Under the pieces are notes generated by a model. The model was given only the letters and a program-made list of their open reading frames with translations. It had not been told where the DNA came from and made no database searches. Made by a program: the position numbers and the translations under genes. A DNA stretch of 64,000 bases, from contig CBDCBQ010000003.1 in NCBI GenBank assembly GCA_965214415.1, positions 682,001-746,000 on the forward strand. Direction: 5' to 3'. Origin of the DNA: RH-AL1 sp965214415 (lineage in GTDB: Bacteria > Pseudomonadota > Alphaproteobacteria > Rhizobiales > Beijerinckiaceae). Each line of letters begins with the position of its first letter. The stretch's first letter is position 1. Below, piece after piece: positions 17,469 through 25,129 of the stretch.

Positions 17469-17662
17469 CTACGGCTTGTCGAGCCGCTTCAACACGATGC
17501 CTTCAAGCTCGTGCTCGCACGCAATGCGGAAGAGATCGGCGCCAGGCCCGCTGTGGTCCTCGCTGAGCAGGATCGGCCGATCGCTTTGGGATGATGGAGG
17601 CGAGGGCGAGCCGGCGCTCCTCCAGAGGCTTCTTCCACAGCGGCTCGCCATTGAGGAAGAGC
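17469..17662 (-). pseudogene. ligD: 3' fragment of ATP-dependent DNA ligase (LigD-type), frameshifted
   Basis: Just outside the IS66 element one minus-strand frame reads FLNGEPLWKKPLEERRLALASIIPK. A second frame then reads RPILLSEDHSGPG..LFRIACEHELEGIVLKRLDKP before a stop. These are consecutive segments of a LigD-type ligase: the loop after motif III, then motif IV EGIVxK. One frameshift lies near 17585-17592 and an early stop follows. It joins the 5' fragment at 20218-20698 across the IS66 insertion. Confidence 0.85.
17655..17662. repeat. IS66 target-site duplication, copy A
   Basis: GGAAGAGC directly outside the right IS end; an identical 8-mer is found at 20218-20225. Eight bases is the usual IS66 duplication length. 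Confidence 0.9.
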
Positions 17663-17718
17663 GAAAGCGTCCGGTGAAGGCCGCCTTGTGGATCGCAGAT
17701 CATGCGAGAACGGTTTGC

Positions 17719-19335
17719 TCAAGCAGCGCGAGCGGTGGTGATGTCGAGCGGCCAGTTCCACGGCAGCAGCTCGTCGATGCGCTTGGCGGGGTGGTCCGGC
17801 AGGCGCTTAAGGACGTCCGCGAGCCAGGCGCGAGGATCGACGTCGTTGAGCTTACATGTTTCGATCAGGGTGTAGATAGCGGCAGCGCGCCGGCCGCCCG
17901 CGTCGGAGCCAGCGAACGTCCAGTTTTTGCGGCCCATTGCGACGCAGCGCATGGCACGTTCCGCGGCGTTGTTCGAGAGGCATATATGGCCGTCGTCGAG
18001 GAAGCGGCGGAAGGCCGGCATGCGCTTCAGGCCGTAATCCATCGCCTTGGCGGTATCGGACTTCGGCGACAGGGTGCGCCGCTGCCCGTTCAGCCAAGCG
18101 ACGAGCGCATCGACGAGCGGCCTGATCGTTTGTTCTCGCACGGCTCGTCGATTGGATGGGGTCGTGCCGTTGATGGTGCGCTCGATCGCGAAAATGGCAT
18201 CGATGCGCGTCACGGCTTCGATGGCGATCGGCGCCTTCTTGAGGACGGCGATCTCGTAGAACTTGCGCCGCCAGTGTGCCCAACATGCCGCCTCGAGGAT
18301 CGTCCCGGGCAGGCGCCCCGGCTCGTATAGCTTGCTGAAGCCGGCATAGGCATCCGCCTGCATGATGCCGGACCAGGTTCGCAGGAGTGCCTCGGGATGC
18401 ACGCCGCCACGATCGGGCGAGTAGACGTAGAAGGCCGCCGGCGGATCTGCACCGCCAAAGGGGCGGTCGTCGCGGACCGCGGTCCATAATCTCCCGGTCT
18501 TCGCCTTCCCCTTGGCCAGGACCGGAACCGGCGTGTCGTCGACGTGAAGGCGCTGGGCCGCCAGGACGTGTGCCTCGATGATGTCGATCATCGGCTTGAG
18601 AGCAACACTGACGGCGCCCATCCAGTCGGCCATCGTCGACACGTCGATCTCGACGCCCTCGCGGGCGAAGGCGCGGCTCTGGCGATGCAGGGGCAGATGC
18701 AGGCAGAACTTGCCGAAGGCGATCTCGGCTAGCAGCACCGGTCCGGCGCGTCCCCGCGCGATCGGGTGCGAGGGCGCCGGCGGTTGCGTGATGGCATCGC
18801 AGGCGCGGCAGGAGAACTTCTCGCGCACATGTTGGATGACGAACCAACTCGCCGGGACGCGCTCGAGCGACTCGGTCATATCCTCGCCCAGCTTGTGCAG
18901 GCGCCCGGCGCAGCACGGGCACGTGGAAGGGCTCGGGTAGACTTGCCGGACACGCGGCAGGTGTTCTGGCAGCGGGCGTCGCGCCGGCTTGCGGCGCGCG
19001 AAGGCATCGACCGTCGTGGCAGGCGCCGCCATCTCATCGTCAGCCCGCATCGCCGCGAGCGTCTCCTCGACGTCTTCGAGAGCCAGTTCGAACTGACCGA
19101 TCCTGGCGCCGGTCTCCGAGGACTGGCCGAACGCCTCGCGCCGCGCCTTCGCCAGTTGGAAGCGCAAACGCTCCAGCTCGAGGTCGAGGACGATGCGGTC
19201 CGTGTGAGCCTTGGCGACAGCGGCCTCGGCGGTAAGCCTTGCCGTGCGTTCAACGTCCCTGGCGGCGCGCTCGGCGAGGATCATCGCATGAGCGGCAGCA
19301 AGGTCCTTCGGCAGCGACTCAGCGGGCGTGTTCAC
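17719..19335 (-). CDS. tnpC: IS66 TnpC transposase
   Basis: 538 aa, full length for the family, starting at GTG 19335. It has an N-terminal coiled coil, a zinc-binding CPCC region near 145, the DDE core (HVDDTPVPV; DAYAGFSKLY; NNAAERAMRCV) and the IS66 C-terminal domain. It catalyses IS66 transposition together with TnpA and TnpB. Confidence 0.92.
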   Translation of the reverse strand: MNTPAESLPKDLAAAHAMILAERAARDVERTARLTAEAAVAKAHTDRIVLDLELERLRFQLAKARREAFGQSSETGARIGQFELALEDVEETLAAMRADDEMAAPATTVDAFARRKPARRPLPEHLPRVRQVYPSPSTCPCCAGRLHKLGEDMTESLERVPASWFVIQHVREKFSCRACDAITQPPAPSHPIARGRAGPVLLAEIAFGKFCLHLPLHRQSRAFAREGVEIDVSTMADWMGAVSVALKPMIDIIEAHVLAAQRLHVDDTPVPVLAKGKAKTGRLWTAVRDDRPFGGADPPAAFYVYSPDRGGVHPEALLRTWSGIMQADAYAGFSKLYEPGRLPGTILEAACWAHWRRKFYEIAVLKKAPIAIEAVTRIDAIFAIERTINGTTPSNRRAVREQTIRPLVDALVAWLNGQRRTLSPKSDTAKAMDYGLKRMPAFRRFLDDGHICLSNNAAERAMRCVAMGRKNWTFAGSDAGGRRAAAIYTLIETCKLNDVDPRAWLADVLKRLPDHPAKRIDELLPWNWPLDITTARAA

Positions 19336-19404
19336 CCAGAAAGAGAATCACGGATGGAGTACGCCTGGGAGCCTCAGCGGGCGCTGTGCACAGCTTGTCC
19401 GCTG

Positions 19405-19752
19405 CTATCCCGCGACGTGCGGCCGCCATGTCTTTTGCGGCGCCCGCCAGTCGATGCCGTCGAGCAGGTAGCCAAGTTGCGCCGAGGAGATCGTCACCGT
19501 GCCGTCGGCCACCGAGGGCCACAGGAAGCGACCGCGCTCCAGCCGCTTGGAGAACAGGCACATCCCCTGGCCGTCGTGCCAGATGACCTTGATCAGATCG
19601 CCGCGGCGACCGCGAAAGACGAACAGATGGCCATCATGCGGGTCGCGCTTCAGCGTCTCCTGGACCAGCAGGGACAGGCCGTCGAAGCCCTTGCGCATAT
19701 CGGTGTGACCGGTCGCCAGCCAGACGCGCACGCCGCTCGGGAACGCGATCAT
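19405..19752 (-). CDS. tnpB: IS66 Orf2 protein TnpB
   Basis: 115 aa with the signature TDMRKGFDGL, FVFRGRRGDLIKVIWHDGQG and LFSKRLERGRF blocks of the IS66 TnpB family. Its start overlaps the tnpA stop by 4 bases (ATGA), indicating translational coupling. It is required for IS66 transposition, though its exact activity is not established. Confidence 0.93.
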   Translation of the reverse strand: MIAFPSGVRVWLATGHTDMRKGFDGLSLLVQETLKRDPHDGHLFVFRGRRGDLIKVIWHDGQGMCLFSKRLERGRFLWPSVADGTVTISSAQLGYLLDGIDWRAPQKTWRPHVAG

Positions 19753-20132
19753 CGGCTGCTCAGGACGTCGAGCACGCGGGCGAGAGCCTTGGCATCGACA
19801 CCCGCATCGACCCGCACGCGACGACCGCCGCCGAGATCGATCTCGATCAGCCCGCGCTCCTTCGCCGGGCCACGCGTCCGGCGCGGCGTCATCGGGGCCG
19901 CCGCGACAGGGCAGGATGGCTCGGCGATCGTCACCGGCACCATCGTCGTGGCAACCGCCGGGAGCCGCGCCTGGCGCCGCCAGGCAAACAGGACACTCGG
20001 CGCGACATCATTGCGGCGCGCGACCTCCGCCACCTTCGCGCCCGGCTCGAGGCTCTCCGCCAGGATCCGCATCTTCTCGTCGCGCGACCATCGCCGCCGG
20101 CGCTCGACCCCGCCCAGAACTTCGACCCGCAT
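19749..20132 (-). CDS. tnpA: IS66 accessory protein TnpA
   Basis: 127 aa. It has a helix-turn-helix of the transposase-8 type (RRRWSRDEKMRILAES...VAEVARRNDVAPSVLFAWRRQ) and a C-terminal basic region ending in a GGRRVRVDAG block. It probably binds DNA for the TnpC transposase. Confidence 0.9.
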   Translation of the reverse strand: MRVEVLGGVERRRRWSRDEKMRILAESLEPGAKVAEVARRNDVAPSVLFAWRRQARLPAVATTMVPVTIAEPSCPVAAAPMTPRRTRGPAKERGLIEIDLGGGRRVRVDAGVDAKALARVLDVLSSR

Positions 20133-20217
20133 CCAACCGACCTTAAAGCTAGCCTTAAGGTCGGATGCAGAGCCCTCCGCTATCGCCGCCGCAAGGCGGC
20201 CGTCACCGGATGCTCAC

Positions 20218-20225
20218 GGAAGAGC
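20218..20225. repeat. IS66 target-site duplication, copy B
   Basis: GGAAGAGC, identical to 17655-17662. It also belongs to the disrupted ligase reading frame (DLLF region). Confidence 0.9.
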
Positions 20226-20698
20226 AGATCGAAGGCATAGAGCACGGCGCGCTCCGACCCGTGCCGATCGAGGTCGGCCTGCAGCTCGGCGAAGCTCGAT
20301 CGGCCGCGCTCGTCGAGGATCACCGCCTCGCCATCGATCACGGCCGACCGAACCTTCAGAGCTTCAACGGCGCGGGTGATCGCCGGAAAGCGCTTCGTCC
20401 AGTCGTGACCGTTGCGGGTGCGGATCGTCGCCTTGCGATCCGCGACCGAGGCGGAGACGCGGTAGCCGTCCCACTTGATCTCGTGCACCCACTGCGGCCC
20501 GATCGGCGGCTTGTCGACGAGCGTCGGCAGGCACGGCTTGATCCATTTCGGCAGCGGCTCGTCGAAGAGACCGGCCTGGTGCGGGTCCGCCGGCTTGGCA
20601 ATGATCGCGGGGCTGCCGACGCGCTCGGAAGCAACATCGGTTTTGCGGGCTCGAGGAGCGGGCGGACGCCGCGGCGGCTTTGGCATGGCGGCGAGCAT
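20218..20698 (-). pseudogene. ligD: 5' fragment of ATP-dependent DNA ligase (LigD-type), split by IS66
   Basis: About 158 native residues from ATG 20698, starting with a Pro/Arg-rich leader. They contain ligase motif I, EIKWDGYR with adenylation Lys75, then TRNGHDWTKRF, DGEAVILDERG, and motif III YAFDLLF exactly where IS66 is inserted. Bacterial ligases of this kind seal breaks in Ku-dependent end joining. No ku gene is seen nearby. The 3' part is at 17469-17662 and is also frameshifted, so the gene is dead. Confidence 0.9.
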
Positions 20699-20826
20699 GG
20701 GCCAGTGTCATTAAGGCGCGCTTAGCAGCGTTCGCTAGCGCACCCGCGAGGCGCGTCGTATGCGGCCTCTCACACGCCATCGCGTTGCAGGTGCGGGGTT
20801 GCCGCTAACTACCCGAGGAGAATGCC

Positions 20827-20961
20827 ATGACAGACGATGACACGCCGCTGCCGTCAGATACGGAGCACGGTGGTCTGAAGCCGAAAGACGAGAAGGGCGC
20901 CGAGCCTCCGCCCCCCGACGATAAGGAGGTTGAACGCGAACCATCAAAACAGCCGTCGTGA
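20827..20961 (+). CDS. 44-aa acidic hydrophilic protein
   Basis: ATG 20827 has a GAGGAG ribosome-binding site 7 bases upstream and TGA at 20959-20961. The peptide is very rich in Asp, Glu, Lys and Pro (for example PPPPDDKEVE), with no hydrophobic core, and is probably disordered. The strong ribosome-binding site supports expression. No family is recognised. Confidence 0.5.
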   Translation: MTDDDTPLPSDTEHGGLKPKDEKGAEPPPPDDKEVEREPSKQPS

Positions 20962-21049
20962 GACCTTGCCGCCCAGCGAGCCGATGACAAGTCGCTGGGC
21001 AGCCCGTCTTAAAGGACCGTGGCATGCTTCCTCGGCAAGCCGCGCGCCT

Positions 21050-21244
21050 CTAGACCCCCGTGGGACGTCGTGAGGCCCACATCGGTCGCTCCCCACTCGC
21101 GCCCGCCGGGGGCTCTCGCCAGCCGAGTATCGCTGCGTCGATCCCCTGGCGCGTGGTTGCGCTTATCCAGCCGTTGCCCTCGGTCCAGCTGCAGAGAAAC
21201 GGCAGCGTGTATGTGCCAACATGATCTTCGCAGAGGATCTGCAC
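21050..21244 (-). CDS. Small conserved-type protein, possibly 5'-truncated
   Basis: 64 aa from GTG 21244. The pattern YTLPFLCSWTEGNGWI...IDAAILGWRE resembles short rhizobial hypothetical proteins with a LPF-C-W-W...I-GWR layout. The same frame is coding-like upstream (ERIADFVTDRLPDAGAKV) up to a TAA near 21292, with no ATG, so the native start may have been lost. Confidence 0.5.
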   Translation of the reverse strand: MQILCEDHVGTYTLPFLCSWTEGNGWISATTRQGIDAAILGWREPPAGASGERPMWASRRPTGV

Positions 21245-21390
21245 CTTCGCTCCGGCGTCCGGCAGCCGATCGGTGACGAAGTCAGCAATGCGCTCTTAGC
21301 GTTGAACCATCACCGCCCCGCGATCGATTGACAATGCCCTGACCATGCTGCGCTGTAAGGCGACAGGCAAGTGCCGTCGAAGGTGTTCAG

Positions 21391-22170
21391 ATGAAGCGTT
21401 TTCTCGTGTCGGCCTCGGCCGTGATCTTCGTCGGAATGCTCCTCGGCGCGATGCCCGCCGCGGCGCAGGCGCTTAAGGGCGCCGACACCTGCAAGGACGA
21501 GTACAAGGCGAACAAGCCCGCTCTTCGAGCCGCGAAGGAGAAGAAGGGCGACTTCATCGCAGCCTGCCGCGCCCTGCCACTTGGGACGCCGACGCCGATT
21601 GCGGGCGCCGCGCCGGCGTCTCCCACCGCACCCGCCGGCCGCACTTCGGACGTCGGCACGTTCAAGACGGCCGGCCAGTGCAACGACGAGTACAAGCAGG
21701 CCAAGGCGGCATTGAAGGCGGCGAAGGAGAAAAAGAAGGACTTCGTGGCTGCCTGCCGATCGATGCCGCCTGGCACCCCCACGCCAGTCAACGGGGCCGT
21801 GGCCGCCCCGGCATCCGCAGCGCCAGCCCCCGCGCCGACATCGAGCCCCGCGCCATCGCCGGCACCAGCACCTTCGCAGCGCGCGCAGGTGCCGTCATCG
21901 AGCCGAGCCACGACAGCCGCGCCCGGCGCGTCGGCTTGCGCCAACGGGTATGCTCATCTGCCGACCTCGCACACGGCCGTCCAGTTCTGCACCGACGCGG
22001 AAGCAAAGAGCCGCTGTCCGGGCGCTCCGGTGGTGTGGGTCAACACGAAGTCGAAGGTATATCACGCGGCCGGGTCGAACACATATGGCCACACCAAGGA
22101 AGGCGCGTACATGTGCGAGAGCGACGCGACTGCCGAAGGAGATCGCGCTCCGCAGGCGCATGGGCACTGA
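21391..22170 (+). CDS. Secreted protein with two Cys repeats and a C-terminal YH/YMCE domain
   Basis: 259 aa. A signal peptide (cleavage after AAA near 25) is followed by two tandem ~36-residue repeats of form CxDEYKxxKxALxAAKEKKxDFxAACRxxPxGTPTP (~34-68 and ~95-131). Next come a Pro/Ala/Ser linker (~135-180) and a C-terminal domain with AVQFCTDAEAKSRCPG, VVWVNTKSKVYH and YGHTKEGAYMCESDA. That last pattern recurs at the ends of many proteobacterial secreted proteins of unknown role. The repeats look like basic helical hairpins held by a disulfide. Function unknown. Confidence 0.7.
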   Translation: MKRFLVSASAVIFVGMLLGAMPAAAQALKGADTCKDEYKANKPALRAAKEKKGDFIAACRALPLGTPTPIAGAAPASPTAPAGRTSDVGTFKTAGQCNDEYKQAKAALKAAKEKKKDFVAACRSMPPGTPTPVNGAVAAPASAAPAPAPTSSPAPSPAPAPSQRAQVPSSSRATTAAPGASACANGYAHLPTSHTAVQFCTDAEAKSRCPGAPVVWVNTKSKVYHAAGSNTYGHTKEGAYMCESDATAEGDRAPQAHGH

Positions 22171-22196
22171 TCTTGTCTAGTGAAGGAGGATTCGAC

Positions 22197-22622
22197 CTAG
22201 GAGCGGTACTCCCGCGGGACCGGGATGTTGTTCGCCGGATTTGTGTCGTGCCTAGACATGCGGCTCACCAGATCACCGCCGACGAGCGGCTTAAGCTCTC
22301 CTTCGATCTGGTCGGCGATCTCTCCCCCATAGACTTCGTCGCCGGCCACGCGGATCGCGAAAGCGCCAAGGTGCTTGGCGCGCATAGTCGGATCCTGCAC
22401 GGTAGCTTTCGTCCACTTGTACAGAGGGAAGTTCTCGACCTCGCCGGCCTCGGCTTCCGCAACATAGTCCTCGAAGGCGCGGAATTGGCTCACCAGCGTC
22501 GCGTCATGGCCTTTCAAAATCGTCGTCAACGGAAGCAGCTTCTCTAGGTCGCCACGATATGCCGCTTCGGCTGTTTCGGTGTCCAGATAGACGCGAAGCT
22601 GATATCGCCATTGGTTGGTCAT
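22197..22622 (-). CDS. Hypothetical soluble protein
   Basis: 141 aa from ATG 22622 with AGAGGAT upstream. It is acidic and mixed alpha/beta (WRYQLRVYLD..., VENFPLYKWTKATVQDP...), with no signal peptide or membrane segment. It lies convergent to the secreted repeat protein. No family was recognised; the good ribosome-binding site and codon use support a real gene. Confidence 0.6.
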   Translation of the reverse strand: MTNQWRYQLRVYLDTETAEAAYRGDLEKLLPLTTILKGHDATLVSQFRAFEDYVAEAEAGEVENFPLYKWTKATVQDPTMRAKHLGAFAIRVAGDEVYGGEIADQIEGELKPLVGGDLVSRMSRHDTNPANNIPVPREYRS

Positions 22623-23048
22623 CGGATCCTCTCACGGGACGGCCGCGAGCTTCTCCCTCGGCGACCGAACGCAGAGTAGAGGCTGATCCTCGAGGCTGGA
22701 CAGGCCGCCCGTTGACGCATCCCGCGATCGTCGCGGAACGCCATCCCCTACCGGACGGCGTGTGGACCATCCCCATCCTCGCCCACAAGCTCCGCAACCG
22801 CGCGCTCGATCTCCTCGCGGGACCAGGTCGAGTGATCGACAGCGGGCTGAGCGCCGACGCGCTGACGCCAACCTCCAACCCTGCGCGCCGAAAGCTGCGG
22901 TGCTTGGCGATTGGCCAGGAAGAGGTGAAGTCCGCAAGACCGGAGCGGCCGAGTGCCACATCTGCGCGGACCGCGATCGGAATGGCAACGTTCTACCGAC
23001 CCGACCGGCCAAACGCCGAACGTGGGAGCCGGTCGACCCTGTGCAACG
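22623..23048. other. Decayed stretch, no intact gene
   Basis: Apart from the LysR-type relic at 22843-22959 nothing coherent is seen. Several frames are open only because of high GC. Confidence 0.45.
22843..22959 (-). pseudogene. LysR-type helix-turn-helix relic
   Basis: One minus-strand frame reads AKHRSFRRAGLEVGVSASALS, matching the first helix-turn-helix of LysR regulators (RSFxxAAxxLGVSxSALSxxI). The frame loses similarity on both sides. Only about 40 residues survive. Confidence 0.5.
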
Positions 23049-23249
23049 CTAGGATTTCAGCCGGTTGCTGTGCCCGGCGACAAGAGCAAAACACACACGC
23101 TGGATCTCTAGCAAAGTCAGCGATGCCGGATCATCAAGCCCTCGCTCAGCATCGGCAAGCACCATGTCGACCTGATCAGTTTCGGCTGCTAGGCGGAGCA
23201 ATCGATCGATGCGGGCTTGGTCAGTCCTTCGCGAGACTTCATCGCTCAA
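23049..23249 (-). CDS. Small hypothetical protein
   Basis: 66 aa from TTG 23249, with GGAAG about 8 bases upstream. The composition is predicted helical and acidic (RIDRLLRLAAETDQVDMVLADAERGL). No motif. It could be a small regulatory or antitoxin-like protein, but nothing in the sequence decides this. Confidence 0.4.
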   Translation of the reverse strand: MSDEVSRRTDQARIDRLLRLAAETDQVDMVLADAERGLDDPASLTLLEIQRVCFALVAGHSNRLKS

Positions 23250-23615
23250 CGCGCACTTCCTTCAACCGAGAGTTCGTTGCCTCTCGAACGAAAGACTGAT
23301 GCCCTGCCTAATCGCGCACGAAGGTTTCTGCGAGTCAAAAAAGGTAGAAGGTTTTTTGCTCCGTGTCTTTGCTTTCAGGGCGCCTTTCGTCGTGACGGCA
23401 ACCGTCGTCCACGGCATCTCCGCTTGCCACCAAAACGGATGTGTCCCACAACAAGTGCGCGAATATCTTGGCCGCAATGTTAATCTTCTCACTTTGATCG
23501 TGCGCTCTTATAAAAGAATTTGCTGAGATCAAAGAAGTTCGAGAAGGAGTTGTCTTTTGTGGTGGCGGCCTTTCGCTTCGTCTGTTCGAATTGGCTTCTT
23601 TGGAGGCTTGGCAGC
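23250..23615. other. AT-richer gap before the MerR gene
   Basis: 366 bases with clearly lower GC than the surroundings, especially 23330-23530, and no coherent ORF. It probably holds the MerR promoter and foreign DNA. Confidence 0.4.
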
Positions 23616-24044
23616 ATGCCGTCGATACCAGCGAACAGCACAACCATCTCCGACTTGGCGAGCGTGTTTGGTGTGAGTCTGCGCACTCTCCGCTTTTATG
23701 AGACGAAGGGCTTCTTGACGCCTGAAAGAATTGGCAACACGCGACTTTACACCGCGACGGATCGGATCAAACTAGAGCTGATCCTGAAGGGCAAAAAACT
23801 AGGTTTCACGCTCGATGAAATCTGGACCCTGATTTTCACGCGGCCCTCTGAACCGCAGTTGTCGAGTGCGGGGAGCATCGTTGTGCATCTCGAGACTGCT
23901 GAGATCGAGAAACAGCTCGCAATTCTGGAGCGTCGAAAAGAGGAGCTTGAATCCGCGATCTCGGAGCTGCGGAAAGACCTTGATCTGCGTCTCGCCGCAG
24001 GTGTCCGTGACCCGGTTCTTTGTTCCGATCGCGATGCTGACTGA
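23616..24044 (+). CDS. MerR-family transcriptional regulator
   Basis: ATG 23616, with GGAGG upstream, gives 142 aa. Residues ~9-75 are the MerR winged helix (TISDLASVFGVSLRTLRFYETKGFL, then R..G..R.Y), followed by GFTLDEIWTLI and a C-terminal dimerisation coiled coil (EKQLAILERRKEELESAI). There is no cysteine metal site, so it is not a typical metal sensor. It is similar in layout to MerR regulators of acyl-CoA or stress genes; the target is unknown. Confidence 0.8.
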   Translation: MPSIPANSTTISDLASVFGVSLRTLRFYETKGFLTPERIGNTRLYTATDRIKLELILKGKKLGFTLDEIWTLIFTRPSEPQLSSAGSIVVHLETAEIEKQLAILERRKEELESAISELRKDLDLRLAAGVRDPVLCSDRDAD

Positions 24045-24154
24045 TCGTCCGCGCTTCGCGTTTCACTCCCGATCGTCGGGCCGCCATTCAAGGGCCAACC
24101 GCACGTTGACGCTGATCTCCATGTCCGGCCCGACCCATTCCGCCTACTCGGCCA

Positions 24155-24790
24155 TCAGCAGCCGGCCGGACTCGACGGCGACTTGGCAATTCTCGTGCGC
24201 GCCGCTTCGAATGCCAAGCTCTTCAGCGACCGCTCGGAAAGGCCGTTGAGCTTGCCCGTGATGGCGTTCACGTGCTTCGCGATGTCGTCGAGCGCCCAGC
24301 GGGCCTCGCTTGTGAGCGGCGGCTTCTTCGGCGCCTTGCCCTTGACGCTCGACACTTCGTCGGCGGGACCATGCACGCCAGGCCAGAGGTCGGCGGCGAT
24401 GCTGTCGAGGTCGTCCGCCGTCAGGGTCCAGGTGTTGCGCGCCTCGATCTCGCGCCGCTTGATCTCCGGCAGGAGATCGATGACGGCGGAGCGCTTCGCT
24501 CGAGCTGCGGCCCTGCCGGTGTCGAGGTGCTCGGCCCATCGCTCGCGCAGATCCTCGTCGATCCGGTCCTCGGCATCGAACTGCCAGTAGGAGCCGCGAG
24601 CGTCGAGGATGCGGGCTAGCCTGCCGTCTTGGTTTTCGACGACGACGAGCGCGAGGCGCTGCCGCGTGCCGGCGAACTCAGGGACCGCGTCGCGGCCGAA
24701 GAGCAGCTCGTCGGCGAGGCGCTGCGCGACACGGCGAAGCGAGCCGTCTTCCGGGAAGAGATAGTGGCGGATCGCGCACTTTCCGTCCAC
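24155..24790 (-). CDS. Hypothetical protein next to tRNA-Glu
   Basis: 211 aa from GTG 24790; other start codons are possible. It is soluble and acidic in the first half (LALVVVENQDGRLARIL..., FDAEDRIDEDLRERWAEHL), with a basic Ala-rich C-terminus. No signal peptide and no recognised family. Its position between the accessory region and tRNA-Glu suggests cargo of integrated DNA. Confidence 0.55.
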   Translation of the reverse strand: MDGKCAIRHYLFPEDGSLRRVAQRLADELLFGRDAVPEFAGTRQRLALVVVENQDGRLARILDARGSYWQFDAEDRIDEDLRERWAEHLDTGRAAARAKRSAVIDLLPEIKRREIEARNTWTLTADDLDSIAADLWPGVHGPADEVSSVKGKAPKKPPLTSEARWALDDIAKHVNAITGKLNGLSERSLKSLAFEAARTRIAKSPSSPAGC

Positions 24791-24884
24791 ATCTGTCCAC
24801 AGGCTTTGGGACCACCTTTTCCGTATAATTTCCGTATGGAGGCGGGCAGGGACAAGCCGCCGGACTTGGCGTTGAAAAGGTTGG

Positions 24885-24957
24885 TGCTCCCTAGGGGAAT
24901 CGAACCCCTGTTTTCGCCGTGAGAGGGCGACGTCCTAGACCGCTAGACGAAGGGAGC
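24885..24957 (-). tRNA. tRNA-Glu (CTC)
   Basis: A cloverleaf is readable on the minus strand: acceptor GCTCCCT/AGGGAGC, an anticodon arm TCGCC-CTCTCAC-GGCGA with anticodon CTC, and a T arm with GGTTCGATTCC. Discriminator A is at 24885. It separates the IS-rich left region from the housekeeping genes and is a possible integration site, though no flanking repeat of its 3' end was found. Confidence 0.95.
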
Positions 24958-25129
24958 AACGCAGACGCGGAGCTATAACGGGCCGGCTGTCGGGTCGCAA
25001 GAGCCGGGCGCGATGTCGTCGCGAATCAGGGCGTGAGCGCGTATGACATGGCCTCGCGCATCAGCGCGCTTTGCCGCAGTATGATGCTCCGGTCGGCCTG
25101 ACGTGGGACGCAGGGTGGTGGACGAGGTG

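Larger units (their letters stand above)
17663..20217 (-). mobile_element. Complete IS66-family element (2555 bp)
   Basis: Inverted ends at 17663-17691 and 20189-20217 share most of a ~29-bp repeat (core AGC-TCCGGTGA-GGCCGCCTTG). An 8-bp target duplication flanks it. The order is tnpA, tnpB, tnpC on the minus strand, all intact, so it may be active. It is related but not identical to copies 1 and 2. Confidence 0.95.

Noticed and set aside
24155..24957. tRNA-Glu as an island attachment site
   Set aside because: No second copy of its 3' end was found in the window and no integrase lies beside it, so only the position supports it.
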